From Symsagittifera roscoffensis (lineage: Eukaryota > Xenacoelomorpha > Acoela > Convolutidae): DNA of 64,000 nt. Of the stretch, positions 33,883 through 44,534 are shown piece after piece. The position numbers and the translations under genes are program-made. The notes beneath the pieces are model-generated. The model searched no databases. It was not told the DNA's origin and worked only from the letters and a program-made list of their open reading frames with translations. The stretch spans positions 4,136,020 through 4,200,019 of the forward strand of contig NC_087065.1 in NCBI RefSeq assembly GCF_963678635.1. The letters are read 5' to 3'. The first letter of the stretch is position 1. Each line of letters opens with the position of its first letter.

Positions 33883-35022
33883 TTAATTTAACCGTGATTG
33901 TAGACTATTCTGTTGGAGTATTTGGATGTTATGAGCACGAATGTCTTCGTGAATGTCTTGTCTATATTGTAGTCTATTTAGTGCCCAATTGTGGAGTCGG
34001 TTACTTTCTAGGTGTTGTCCAAATAATGGTGGAGGTGCTGTGAATGTATTCCAGTCTAGTCTTAAAGGAATATTTGTTGATGATTGTTCTCGATATCTAG
34101 CGTCGAGGTTATTTGGGAAATTTAAGTTAAAAGGTGGTGGTGAAATCTGGCTTATTGATGGTGTTGATGGTAGTGATAATGTTTCTGGTAGTGATGAGGA
34201 TGTTGTTGTATCCGTAGAAATATCTATTGGATCATTTACTAAATTTAGTTCACCTTGTGTGAATGAATGTGTTGTCCAATATGGTAGTCGTGATGCTTCG
34301 TTTGGGGGGTTAAAGGGATTTTAACGTATTTGTTCAGATGTTGGTGTTGAACCTAAGTAATCTGATGGTAGGCTTGAGGTGCTACGTTGTGAAAGAAGCG
34401 TAGGGGTTTCTGGTAATATACCAATGGGGTTTTCTGGAGTGTTTTGTGATGGGGATTGAGGTATATCAAAATGAACTCGGGGAGTTTGAAAATTTCTGTT
34501 TCGTCGAGGATGTATAATTTGTCTATTTATTTCGACTGTATTTTGGTTTTGACTAGGATTTCTTATTCTACTTAATTCTTGTGGTAGTGTTGGGTATAAG
34601 TTATATGTTGGTTCGCTTAGAGGTGCTTGTCGTTGAACTGGTTCTAGTGGTTCTGATAAGCGAGCGTGTCGTTCTTCAAAGGTATATGGGTTATCTTGAA
34701 AAGAAATTCGTGTAGATGTTTGGGGATTTTGGGTAGTTGAAGGTGGTGTCGGGTTTTCTTGGGATGATGTCGGTGAAGACTGACTATGTGATTGTTGGGT
34801 AGCAATTTTTGATAGCTTTTTTGGTCTATTCTTTTAGTGAAAAAGTTTATGTTTATTATAGTACTCTTCTAAAAAAAGAATTAGGAGAATTGTTGCTAGG
34901 GCGAATGTGATGATTGCTTTTTTTATACATTTGCATATTGTCAAGATGAGGGATGATAGAAATGTTATAAAAATTACTAATAGTAAAAAAAGATCGGTTC
35001 TACTAAAAATGGTTCGTATCAT
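33883..35022 (-). CDS. Membrane-anchored Pro/Ser/Gln-rich accessory ORF with in-frame TAA codons
   Basis: It starts MIRTIFSRTDLFLLLVIFIT, with two hydrophobic segments in the first 52 residues, and reaches TAA at 34834-34836 after 62 codons. The same frame then stays open for about 170 codons (NRPKKLSKIATQQSHSQSSP ... STPTSEQIR) to a TAA at 34321-34323. It is open again for about 145 codons (NPFNPPNEASRLPYWTTHSF ... QNSLQSRLN) to TAA at 33883. A frame this long in three sections suggests one protein of about 380 aa with two nonsense or readthrough codons. The rest of the upstream region reaches the glycoprotein start in another frame. Function unknown; a membrane-associated accessory protein is inference. 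Confidence 0.45.
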
Positions 35023-35841
35023 TTAGATAAGTTTTGTGAATCGTACCTGTGGATATAGTCAATAGCTTTTGAAAGTTGGAGGTATAGTTCAAATAGGGAA
35101 TAGAAAATTTAAAAAATATTGCAAAAAATGATTAAGATTATTACAAAAGATTCAAAGATATCAAAAAGAAATATTATAAAAGTTTTAAGTATCGTAAAAA
35201 TTTGTTTGAGGTTTGTGATAATTATAGTGACTGATTGAGAGAAGAGCATTTACGAAATGACTTCTTGATCGAATATTTTTTGTTGTTTGGGGCAATTTTC
35301 AAGTGTGGTCGGATTATTTATTGGTTTTTTGACAAGTGGGTTGAGTTTTGTGAAAAATTGTTGGGGGCAATTTTTATGGTGATCGGGAGGTCTTCTTTGT
35401 CTTTATTTTCATTTGTCAAATGATCTGGGGTATTTTCGAGATTTTTATACTTTAGGCTAATTAAAATGGTCGTTCTTTTACTTTAGGCTAATTTAACATA
35501 TTTGTTTGGGGGGTATTTGAGGGCTGAGTTGGGGAAATATTGTTGATCTTTGGTTTATTAGATAAGGGAGGGTTATGATATTATGGTGATGTTTATTTTA
35601 GTTGTCAAGTTGGAGTGGTTTGATTATTTTTGACCTGGAGGTCGTAAAGTTATAGTTATAGATATGCCTGGAGTTTAATATTGTTCGTTTAGTTGGTTTG
35701 TGTTAGAGTTATAGAAGGTGACGGATTGGATGAATCCTATTGGCTAATTATGAACTAGAATCGCTGCGTGTTTGTCAGCATGTTATTTTGAAAAATGAAA
35801 ATTCAAAATATTTCACAGGTCTAAGACTGTGAAATACAAAA
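35023..35841 (-). other. Spacer between Pol and the 3' ORFs of copy 1
   Basis: About 0.8 kb without a convincing frame. This is where a splice acceptor for a spliced glycoprotein mRNA would be expected in a retrovirus-like element, but I cannot identify one with confidence. Confidence 0.4.
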
Positions 35842-38800
35842 TTAAGGTTGTTTTTGAAATTCGACTTTCTTTAATATTTTAGATTGTGGGATGAATAATT
35901 TATAATTTTTACGTGGTTGATTTCTAAGTCGTGAAGACTCTCTATGTTCTGATTTGTCGATTTGTTCTTGGGGTATTATTTTTTCTGTCATTTTTCTATT
36001 TTTTCTTTCTTTTTGAGATGTATTTTGATCTAGATTTTTTGTATTGTTTTTTTTTGTGGTGGTTGATTTTGTTATTTGGTTTTTGAGGTGAAAATCTTTT
36101 TGTTCCTTTGTTGTATTTTCGGTATGTGGGTCATTTTGAATAACTTTTAAACCTGTAAAAGAATATAATTGAGTTAGTTCGCGGAGTGCGTATTCTTTTG
36201 GATAAAAAGGTAATAGGTTATTTCGGTGTTGAACGATTTCTTTTTTGTCTGAGTCGGTGATTTTATATGTGACATCAGTGGGTTTTGCAATTATTTGGTA
36301 TGGTCCTTTACGAAGGGGTTGTAATTTTTTAGAAATTCCTTTTTGAGTATTAAAATTGGGTATTAAAACAAATGTTCCAATTTTTAAATCGGAGGCTGGT
36401 GTAAAGCGTGAATTTATTTGTTCATTAATGTTTTGCCTTTGTAACAACTTTTTTGTTACTTTTTGGTAAATTTCATTGTGTTTTTTATCTCTGTTTAAAA
36501 TCCATTCGGTGTGTGTACCGGAGGCTAATTTAAGAATTTGTGGGTGATGAAAATGATCTTCATCGTGTGTATGTAAAGGTAGGTTATAACAAATTGAGTC
36601 TTTATTTGGTTGACAATAACCTTGTGCGTTTTTATGAGAGTTTGCTGTAAACATTATTGGTTTGCGTGGCTTTTGGTTAAAAACCATTTCATATGGTGAA
36701 ATTCCTAGAGTTGTCGTGATTTGTGAATTATATGCTAGGGGAAATAATTTTACATCTGCTGACCATTCAGTATATCTTGTATCATTTCCATTGATGATAC
36801 ATCTAAGATATTCTTGTAGTGAACGGTTCATACCTTCGACTAAGCCGTTTGTCCAAGGTGCGTGAGATGTACGTGGTTTGTGTTTGATGTTATATAGATG
36901 ACATAGTGTGATAATTTCATTATTTATGAATTCTGTACCGTTATCTGTAACTAGAATTTCTGGTAGTCCAAATTTGGCTATCCAGTGTTCATAAAGCGTT
37001 GTGTAAGCGTAATAAGCGTTACAATGTGGTACTGGGTTAAGTGCTACATAATGTGTAAATGCGTCAACAATGACCATAATGTAGGAGTTTCCTTCGGATG
37101 AGGGTGAAATTGGTCCTTTAGTATCTAATGAGATACGGTGGTTAAAGTACAAACTTTGTCCTTTAAAATCTTGTTTTTGTGCTATTTGTTTTTGATTTGG
37201 GTAAGGTTTATTTAGTTGGCATACTATACAGTCATTGCATAGTACTTTTATCCAAATTGGTGTATTTGGGAAATAAAATTTTTGTATAAAATTTGAATAT
37301 GTTTTCTCTGATCCAGAGTGTCCTTTAATATTTTGTGTATGTGAAATATGAAAAGCTATGAGAATCATACTTAAAGGGAGACAGGGAACTTTAGATTCAT
37401 TTAATTTGTATTCTAGAAGGTCTGTGTTTTCGTTAATTGTTGTATTATTGAATTTTCGAAAATATCGGAGGAGTGTTTTATTTCCTAAAATAGTTGTATC
37501 TGCCTTGACGGGTTTAGTTTTATATTTGTGCCATGATTTTAGTTGTCTAATTACTGGGTCAAGATTTTGGTATTGTTTCAATGTTGAAATTGTAATTCTT
37601 TCTGTTGGGGGGAGAAAAATGTTTTCTATTTCTAATTTAGATAAGGGTATTGTATCAAGTGGGTCATGGAGGTCAAAAACTTGATTTATTGTGTATTTTG
37701 AATCGTTTGTTTGTGGTCCTGATAAATTTATTTTATCAGTTAGGTTTTCTTTTTCAATTAGTGGAAAAAGGTCTTTTTTATGCAAGTGTTGTTTTACTCT
37801 TTTTTGTTGGGTGTTATTTTTTATCCATTGTGAGTATGGAATTGGTTTAAAAGTTGATGTTCCAAGTAGATCAACTTCGTAGTGGTTATTTTGACAATCT
37901 AAATAAAGTGGAAAGTGTTGTAGATTATTTATCTGTGACTGTTCAACGTCAGTTTTTACTGCATATTTGCATTCTAGTCGGGGTGATATTTCGTTTTTTG
38001 CAAGGTAGAATTTTATATTTTTAGGTATTTCAACTGTAGTTTTACGTGTAAGTAATTCAGGTGGTGTATTTCGACTTAATGTGTCTGGTAATGCAAGATT
38101 TTTTCCTGCTGTCCAAACTATATGTAATTTTGGAAATTTCATTAGAATTAATTGAAATCTGTAAACTCGGTGATTTGGGTTGGATTTTTGTGTGAAGAGA
38201 AAAATGATTGGTTTGTGATCTGTGAATAGAACTGTTGGATGTTTTGATCCAAGTATCAGAAATTCATATTCTGTAAGTGTATAGATTATGGCTGTACATT
38301 CTCTCATTAGGGTTGAGAGTCTTAGCTCTGCTTGAGTGAATAATCGAGAATTTGCTGATATAAGGTTCATTTTGTTTGTACCATTATGTGATTGTAATAA
38401 CGCTGCGCCGATGCCAAAGTTCGAAGCATTGCACATTGCGTAGAATAGTTGATTTGGATCTGGAATTTTATTCGAAATTTGTTCAGTTAGAAGTTTTTTA
38501 ATTTCTTCAAATCGTGCTTGATGTTCTGTATTCCATTCAAAATTATTTTGTTGTCTAAGTATATTATAGAATGGTCTTAGATATAATTGCATTTTATAAA
38601 CATATTTGCTTAAAAAGTTTAGCATTCCAAGGAATTCTTGGATTTTCTTTTTATTTGTCGGTGGTTGGAGTTTCTGAATAGCGTCAATGCGTGATTTTAA
38701 TGGAGTGATTGTTTTTCTTTCTATGTTATGTCCTAAGAATTTTACTCGTGTTAAAAAGAAGTGTGATTTATCAGGGGCGGCCTTCAGATTTTCGTTCTGA

Positions 38801-39894
38801 AGTATTTGGTGATATTGTTCTAAAACATTGAACATTTCTTCTTTAGTCTGTGATTGCATAAAAACATCGTCTAAATAGGTGATTGCGTTTTTCTTGAGTA
38901 TTAGTGGTCGAAAAATTTTGCTCATAAAAGCTGAAAATGCTGCTGGTCCTATGGATATTCCATAGAATAAGCGGTTGAATTCATACTGTTGGTTTCCAAT
39001 AACAAATTGTGTTAAACGTCGCGATTGTTCATCTAATGGCATTTGATTGTATGCACTATTCATATCTGCGGTTGTAAAGTATTTTCCGTTTATTTTTGTT
39101 AAAATAACTTGTATTGGTTCAATAGGCCAATTACACTTTGATTCATCTATGAGTGAGTTGAGGTATCTAGCGTCGAGAACGATTTTTAATGATTCTCCTT
39201 TGGCTAGAATGATAACAGGGTTGATAAATGTGTTACCTTTTGGTTGTTCTTCTTTATTTACTGGTGATATAATGTTGTATTGTTCTAAAATGTCGAGTAA
39301 TCTGTTCACTTTATCGTGTAAGTGTATTGGTACTTTACTTGCTCTTTGTTTTTTGAAAACTGCGTCTGGTTTTAATGGGAGATGTAGTGATGAGCTGATT
39401 TTGCCAACATCAAATTTGGATGTTGCATAGACTGATGAATATTTAATTAGCTGTTTGGCTAATTTTTCAAATTCGTCTTGTGTTATTTGTGAATGTTGGA
39501 AATTAAACATTGTTAAAAATTTCTGTTGATTCTCTGTGTAGTTATTTATGTTGAATGTTGGTTTGAAATACGGGGTTTTTGTGAAATAATCCGTATTTCT
39601 TTTTTCGTTACTTATTATATTATTTATGGATAATTCTTCATTAAGAATTGTGGATTGACAAATATCTAATAATTGGAGTATATTATTTACGCGATATGCT
39701 TTTTCGTGTATTGGTGATATTGTAGCGTTGGTTTTGCAATAGCCTAAAAGTCCTAAAGGTAATGTTACTTGGTAAGGTGTATTGTTGTATACATGTAGAG
39801 ATATAATATCTGAATTCGAGTTTTTCAAATATTTTATGGATGAGATTGTGATTTTGAAAAACTTATGGATAGGTTTGAATTCAAAGTCTGACAT
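35842..39894 (-). CDS. pol: Pol: reverse transcriptase, RNase H, integrase (Ty3/gypsy type)
   Basis: 1350 aa, intact. RT at about residues 190-440 has catalytic ADMNSAYNQM (Asp277), FNRLFYGISIGPAAFSAFM and the active-site YLDD at 340-343. RNase H is at about 484-610: the usual first Asp of 'TDAS' is Asn here (MCNASNFGIGAALL), while Glu532, Asp559 (FTDHKP) and LPDTLSR are kept. Integrase has a His/Cys zinc domain (about 848-892, ending CNDCIVC) and core Asp924, Asp984, Glu1020 with exactly 35 residues between the last two (DNGTEF ... NGLVEGMN). A C-terminal KGPYQIIAKPTDVTYKI block of GPY/F type precedes a Lys/Thr-rich tail. The frame is in register with Gag, separated by one TAA and CTC-TAT. 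Pol has no protease; that lies in Gag. Confidence 0.93.
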   Translation of the reverse strand: MSDFEFKPIHKFFKITISSIKYLKNSNSDIISLHVYNNTPYQVTLPLGLLGYCKTNATISPIHEKAYRVNNILQLLDICQSTILNEELSINNIISNEKRNTDYFTKTPYFKPTFNINNYTENQQKFLTMFNFQHSQITQDEFEKLAKQLIKYSSVYATSKFDVGKISSSLHLPLKPDAVFKKQRASKVPIHLHDKVNRLLDILEQYNIISPVNKEEQPKGNTFINPVIILAKGESLKIVLDARYLNSLIDESKCNWPIEPIQVILTKINGKYFTTADMNSAYNQMPLDEQSRRLTQFVIGNQQYEFNRLFYGISIGPAAFSAFMSKIFRPLILKKNAITYLDDVFMQSQTKEEMFNVLEQYHQILQNENLKAAPDKSHFFLTRVKFLGHNIERKTITPLKSRIDAIQKLQPPTNKKKIQEFLGMLNFLSKYVYKMQLYLRPFYNILRQQNNFEWNTEHQARFEEIKKLLTEQISNKIPDPNQLFYAMCNASNFGIGAALLQSHNGTNKMNLISANSRLFTQAELRLSTLMRECTAIIYTLTEYEFLILGSKHPTVLFTDHKPIIFLFTQKSNPNHRVYRFQLILMKFPKLHIVWTAGKNLALPDTLSRNTPPELLTRKTTVEIPKNIKFYLAKNEISPRLECKYAVKTDVEQSQINNLQHFPLYLDCQNNHYEVDLLGTSTFKPIPYSQWIKNNTQQKRVKQHLHKKDLFPLIEKENLTDKINLSGPQTNDSKYTINQVFDLHDPLDTIPLSKLEIENIFLPPTERITISTLKQYQNLDPVIRQLKSWHKYKTKPVKADTTILGNKTLLRYFRKFNNTTINENTDLLEYKLNESKVPCLPLSMILIAFHISHTQNIKGHSGSEKTYSNFIQKFYFPNTPIWIKVLCNDCIVCQLNKPYPNQKQIAQKQDFKGQSLYFNHRISLDTKGPISPSSEGNSYIMVIVDAFTHYVALNPVPHCNAYYAYTTLYEHWIAKFGLPEILVTDNGTEFINNEIITLCHLYNIKHKPRTSHAPWTNGLVEGMNRSLQEYLRCIINGNDTRYTEWSADVKLFPLAYNSQITTTLGISPYEMVFNQKPRKPIMFTANSHKNAQGYCQPNKDSICYNLPLHTHDEDHFHHPQILKLASGTHTEWILNRDKKHNEIYQKVTKKLLQRQNINEQINSRFTPASDLKIGTFVLIPNFNTQKGISKKLQPLRKGPYQIIAKPTDVTYKITDSDKKEIVQHRNNLLPFYPKEYALRELTQLYSFTGLKVIQNDPHTENTTKEQKDFHLKNQITKSTTTKKNNTKNLDQNTSQKERKNRKMTEKIIPQEQIDKSEHRESSRLRNQPRKNYKLFIPQSKILKKVEFQKQP

Positions 39895-39900
39895 ATAGAG

Positions 39901-42900
39901 TTATTGTTTATTTTGTTTTTTATCATATTGGTGAACTTGTTTTATTGAAAAATTATATATGTTTCCTGATAGTGGTTTCAGGTGTTTTCTTTGTTGGTTA
40001 TATATTGGATTAAATTTTGAAAAGAATGGTGGTTGTTTGTTTAATCTTTGAAAAAATGTTAGGGATGTGTCTTTTGTTTTTGTGTATTTATCTTTGATTA
40101 GTATTTTACTGTTTAATATGTTGATTGTTGGTATATATTTAGAGATAAATGGTATTCCAATGATATTGTGTTTAATATCAGTGATATGGAATATTTGTTT
40201 AAGTGGTTTAGTTAAAATTTTATTTTGCTCCATTGTTCTTGTGGGGAGAAGAAATAATTGAATTTTTCCATAGTTTACCAATGTTGATCCTTGTGCTGTT
40301 GCTAGTTTACTGGAGGTTTCAAGAGGTGTTAGCTTTGGGTGTAAGGTTTTTATTTCATTCCATGTGGGAATGTTTATTATATTTGATTCTGCTCCTGAAT
40401 CAATTAAAAAATCAATTTCAAGATCTGGTGGTTGAAATTCTTTGCTTCTTGGACTTTCTAAAAGAAATGGTATTGTCCAAATTTTTTCTTTGGGTTGTTC
40501 TTTTTGTATGTTTTGATAGATGTGATTTGTATTTAAGCATTTTGTTTTGTCATTCTCATTGGGTTGATTTGTAGTGTTAATTTCGTTTGTTTCTTGTGTT
40601 GTTTGTGTAGAATGGATGGGTTCAATATAATAATTGTGAAGGAGTTCTAATTGATTTTCATATATATGTGATGAAAATGGTTGTTCATATATAATAGGTT
40701 CATAGTCATTTTCGACTGCTATCATATTGATGGAGATAGTGTTTTCTGTTTCACTTTCTGAGTCTGATGATCCACAGTTTATTTGATTGAGTTGTAACGT
40801 ATCATTTACTGTGTCATCAATACCTGGAGGGTCTGATGTTGTTTCTGGATTTGATTGTACTTGATTTATATTTCTTTGACGTTTAGGTGTACTACTTCTA
40901 TGGCGATTATTAGAATTATTATAATGGTCATTATTCCTGTGTGGTGATTGGGAATAATTTCTATAACGATTATTATAATTTGAATGTCGATTTTGTGAAT
41001 TATTTCGTGATCTGTTTTGGTAATTATTGTTTGGTCTGTTATAATTTGATCTATTATATGAGTTATTACTTGATCGATTGTTCGGGTAATTCTGGTTTCG
41101 GTTGTTTGAATAACTTCTATTCCGATTATTGGAGTAGTTTCTATTTCTATTGTATGATGAATTTCGTGATTGATTGTTTGGATAGTAATTATTTCTTGAT
41201 TGGGAATTAGATCTAGAAACAAATCGTGTTGTATTTGAATTTGATCTGGAGTAGTTATTTCTACTATTTTGTCTATTGTAGTGATTTTGTGACGAATTTT
41301 GTGTATTTCTTCGTTCTGGCGATCTTCCTCTATAACTTGAGTTATGTGGTGATTGATTTCTCGTGTAGTTGGTATTGCTCGGTAGTGGTTTTCCTGAACT
41401 GTTGTTGCTGTATACATTTTTGTTTGGTAGATTTTGATCTTTCTTCATGTATTGATAGAATGATTTATTCGGTTCTTTATATTTTTGAGGTTTATTTTGA
41501 TTGTCTTGCTGTTTTTGTCTACATTCAGAAATACTATGTCCGCATCGTCGGCAATAATTACACCATTTTTTGAAAGATGGTTTGCCTTTAAAGTTTGGGT
41601 GTTTTTCGTAAATATTGAGTATTTCAGTGATTTTTTCAACGAGGTCTGTATCTGATTCCTGTATATTGTTGATACTTGTGGTATTTGTTTCGATTCGGTT
41701 AACATATTGTAATTTCAGATTTTCTGTTTCTTCGAGTTTCATTGTGATTTCTGCTTGTTCTAGTTTGTCTACTAGTTTTCGAAAATCTAAATCGGGTTCT
41801 CGAATTGAAGAAGGATGGGATGCTCTCTTTTTTATTGCTATTTTTCTTAATTGCGGTGTTAAGGTCATCATTAGGATTTCTGTCATCTTTGTGTTTTTAT
41901 AGTCATGTGTATTTAATGAATATGCTTTTCGAACTAGTGTTTCGATGCGTACTGCTAATTGCTTGATGGTTTCATTTGGTAATCTGCGAATTTCATTACA
42001 TAAAACTCTTTGTTGTTGTTTGTTTCTTTCGGAGTCAAACATTTTTGAAAATTCTTGTGTAAACCTTTTCCAATTTGATTTTATTTCTAGAGGCAATACT
42101 GCAAACCATTTTTGGGCTGCGCCGTCTAAAGTTGTTTGTATCAACGCTGTGCGTCGATGTATCCAGTTTTGATGTAGTGGCGTATTAATTGGTTCAGGTC
42201 CTATATTTAAAATCAAATTTGCTGTTACTGCATTTAAATAGTCTTCTACAGAATATTCAGGGTCTGTTCCTGTGAATACCATTAAAGGTTTATTTGATGT
42301 TATTGATGATCCACCCATAAGGTATGGATTCATTGTCATTTGTAATGAATCTGCTGCATTTGACATTTGAGAAAAATTTGAAAGTTGATTTCTTGTTATT
42401 TCGTGTTGTTGAAGATAATATGGGAGTGGTATTTCATTTTGCATTTGTGTCGGTTGATACGAGTGTGTGATCATTGGGTTTTGTTGCTGAATTGGTTGAC
42501 AATATTGTGTATTAATTGGGTTTTGTTGCTGAATTGGTTGTTGATTTTGTGTATCTATTGGTTGTGGAGAAAAAATTCTATGATTTGTATGTGGTTTCTG
42601 TACTCCTTGTCCACGATATTCTTGATTATATGGTGCAAATATATCTGGTTGTAAAAAATCATCATCTGAGGATAAGTAATCCATTTGATAAGATGTTTGT
42701 TTTTTATTTTTATTTTGTTGAAAAAATGGATAGTTTTCACTACGATCCTGTGAAGGATGTAAAGTTGTTTGAAAATTTACTGAATTAGTTTGTGCCATTG
42801 GGTTATCCCAGTTTCGAGATCTTGTGTAATTATTAAAATTTTTTCGTGGGGGATAATTTGTTTTTGATGGATGTGTGTAATTATAGTTATGTTCTGCAAA

Positions 42901-44092
42901 ATTGTTTCTGGTGAACGTTTTACGTGTTTTTGACGGTATTGTCATGGGTCTGTATGTTTGATAATCCATGTGTGAATATTTTGGGTTAACCGAAGGTTTA
43001 ACGGTTGATTGTAAAGTTACCTGTGTTTGTGAAGGGTTTGTATTTCTTTGTGTTGTTAAATTTGGACGTATCGGGTGAAATACTTTGTGGTGTAGTTGTT
43101 GTGTGTACGTTTTCTTCATTTATGAAGTGTGATGGTGTCTGGATATCTTGTTGGGTGAGATTTCTAGTTCCATTGAGGTTTTCATTGTGTATGACTATGG
43201 ATTTTAAACTATTATTTTGCATGTCAGGTAAAAATGTATCATAGTTAAATGGTGTTGCATCAATGGTTAATGGTATTACTCTTACATAATCTCTTACATA
43301 AGATATCGTACTTATTGCTTGACTTGAGATTGATTGTGGGAAGTTTATGAATGCGGGAAGAGACCATTCGGGGTCCCAAACATAGTCTGACTGTTCTGTG
43401 ATGGCAGTATCATCGTTTGAGTTTTGAGGTCTAAAATTTTTTCTTGCTTGTGAAATTAAATCTAGATTATGTGTGAAATAATCTATTATAAACCATGCCA
43501 AGATTTTTTGTAAGTCATGTTTTGTATGTTGTGAAACATCATCTTTAGTGAAATTTTCTTTAATTATATTTAGGAAACTAGAGAGTAGTGTGATTTCATG
43601 TCGTACTCTTATATGTTTAGATGTTTCTGTCGGTGAGACATTTGAGATTGGGATTTCGTTTTCTAATACCGAGATATAACTATATATTATTGCAAAAACT
43701 TCATTGGTGAATATGGAGTTTGCTCTTTGTGAGTTATGATATTGTATGCTTTTTATATATTCTGAGAATACTTTTGAGAATTCTAAATCAAGGTCGTCTG
43801 TTTGAATTACATATTTGCTGTGATTCTGGTTTGGTGAGCTGAATTGTATGGAGTAAATTCCGTATTGTTGTGTTAAGTTGCATATATCTTTCAAATAGTG
43901 ATCGATAATTTGTCTTTTGATTTTTACATCTGGGAACTCTGTTTTACATGGACTGATTCCGGGTTCAAACAAATTTAAGAGTAAATTTTTGCAAAATATG
44001 TGCTGTCCTCTATCAGTGGTTGCATCTACGATAAAGGGGAAGATATCATCATCATCTGGACTTTCTTCACCTGGGGTGTGTGTTGAGCTCAT
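39901..44092 (-). CDS. gag: Gag with zinc knuckle and aspartic protease (frameshift near 43070)
   Basis: The first part (44092-42998, 364 codons) starts MSSTHTPGEESPDDDDIFPF and is a folded-looking domain of unknown type. Near 43065-43077 copy 1 has one extra base against copy 2, so the main part is read from another frame (start at 43119, 1072 codons). In its numbering: a Gln/Asn-rich linker; a retrotransposon Gag/capsid domain at about 275-475 (FTGTDPEYSVEDYLNAVTAN, LDGAAQKWFAVLPLEIKSNW); a CCHC zinc knuckle at 520-533 (CNYCRRCGHSISEC); an Arg/Asn/Ser-rich region (about 575-760), probably RNA-binding; and a retropepsin-like protease with DSGA at 907-910. It ends TAA at 39901. Joined as in copy 2, Gag-PR would be about 1,400 aa, very long for the family. 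Confidence 0.88.
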
Positions 44093-44534
44093 TTTTTCGT
44101 TTGATGACTGTTAATATGTAATTATCGATGTGTCTAATTGGTTGATTCCAATTGTATAAATGTACTGGTTTGTGTTTATATTGTTTTTTTATTCTTCTTT
44201 TTCCTCTTTTTGATGAATTTGAAGTTGTTTCTGAGTCGGAAAAATATAATTGATCGTGAATGGGGCAATTTTTATCTATAGATTCTTTTAATTTATAAAG
44301 TTCGTCTAAACTGCTTGTTTCTGATTCTGAAAATGCGTTTCGGTTTTTTGAAAATCTTTTTCGTGTTATTTGTCTTTGTTTGGTTATTATTTTTCTTTTT
44401 AGTGTTTGTCGTTTTGTTCTAATGTATCCAACTGTTTGTGTATGAGGTGTGATTACAAGATCGTATTTTTTGTCATCTATTTCACAATTGTGTAAAACGA
44501 TTGTTTGTTTATTTCCTAGGTTTTTAAATGACAT
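44067..44534 (-). CDS. Basic 155-aa ORF upstream of Gag
   Basis: It starts MSFKNLGNKQTIVLHNCEID and has a Lys/Arg-rich middle (TKRQTLKRKIITKQRQITRK), a Ser/Glu/Asp stretch (AFSESETSSLDEL) and a second basic patch. It ends with TGA and overlaps the Gag start by 26 nt in another frame. The copy-2 counterpart (58451-58918) has the same length and about 9 amino-acid differences. The basic composition suggests nucleic-acid binding or nuclear targeting; this is inference. No family recognised. Confidence 0.65.
   Translation of the reverse strand: MSFKNLGNKQTIVLHNCEIDDKKYDLVITPHTQTVGYIRTKRQTLKRKIITKQRQITRKRFSKNRNAFSESETSSLDELYKLKESIDKNCPIHDQLYFSDSETTSNSSKRGKRRIKKQYKHKPVHLYNWNQPIRHIDNYILTVIKRKNELNTHPR

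Noticed and set aside
33953-34324. 123-codon + strand frame
   Set aside because: It is the antisense shadow of the Pro/Ser-rich accessory ORF on the - strand, whose open frame is better supported.
40866-41417. 183-codon - strand frame rich in Ile/Thr
   Set aside because: It is a frame-shifted shadow of the Arg/Asn/Ser-rich part of Gag. The copy-2 counterpart at 61561-62172 is the same kind of artefact.
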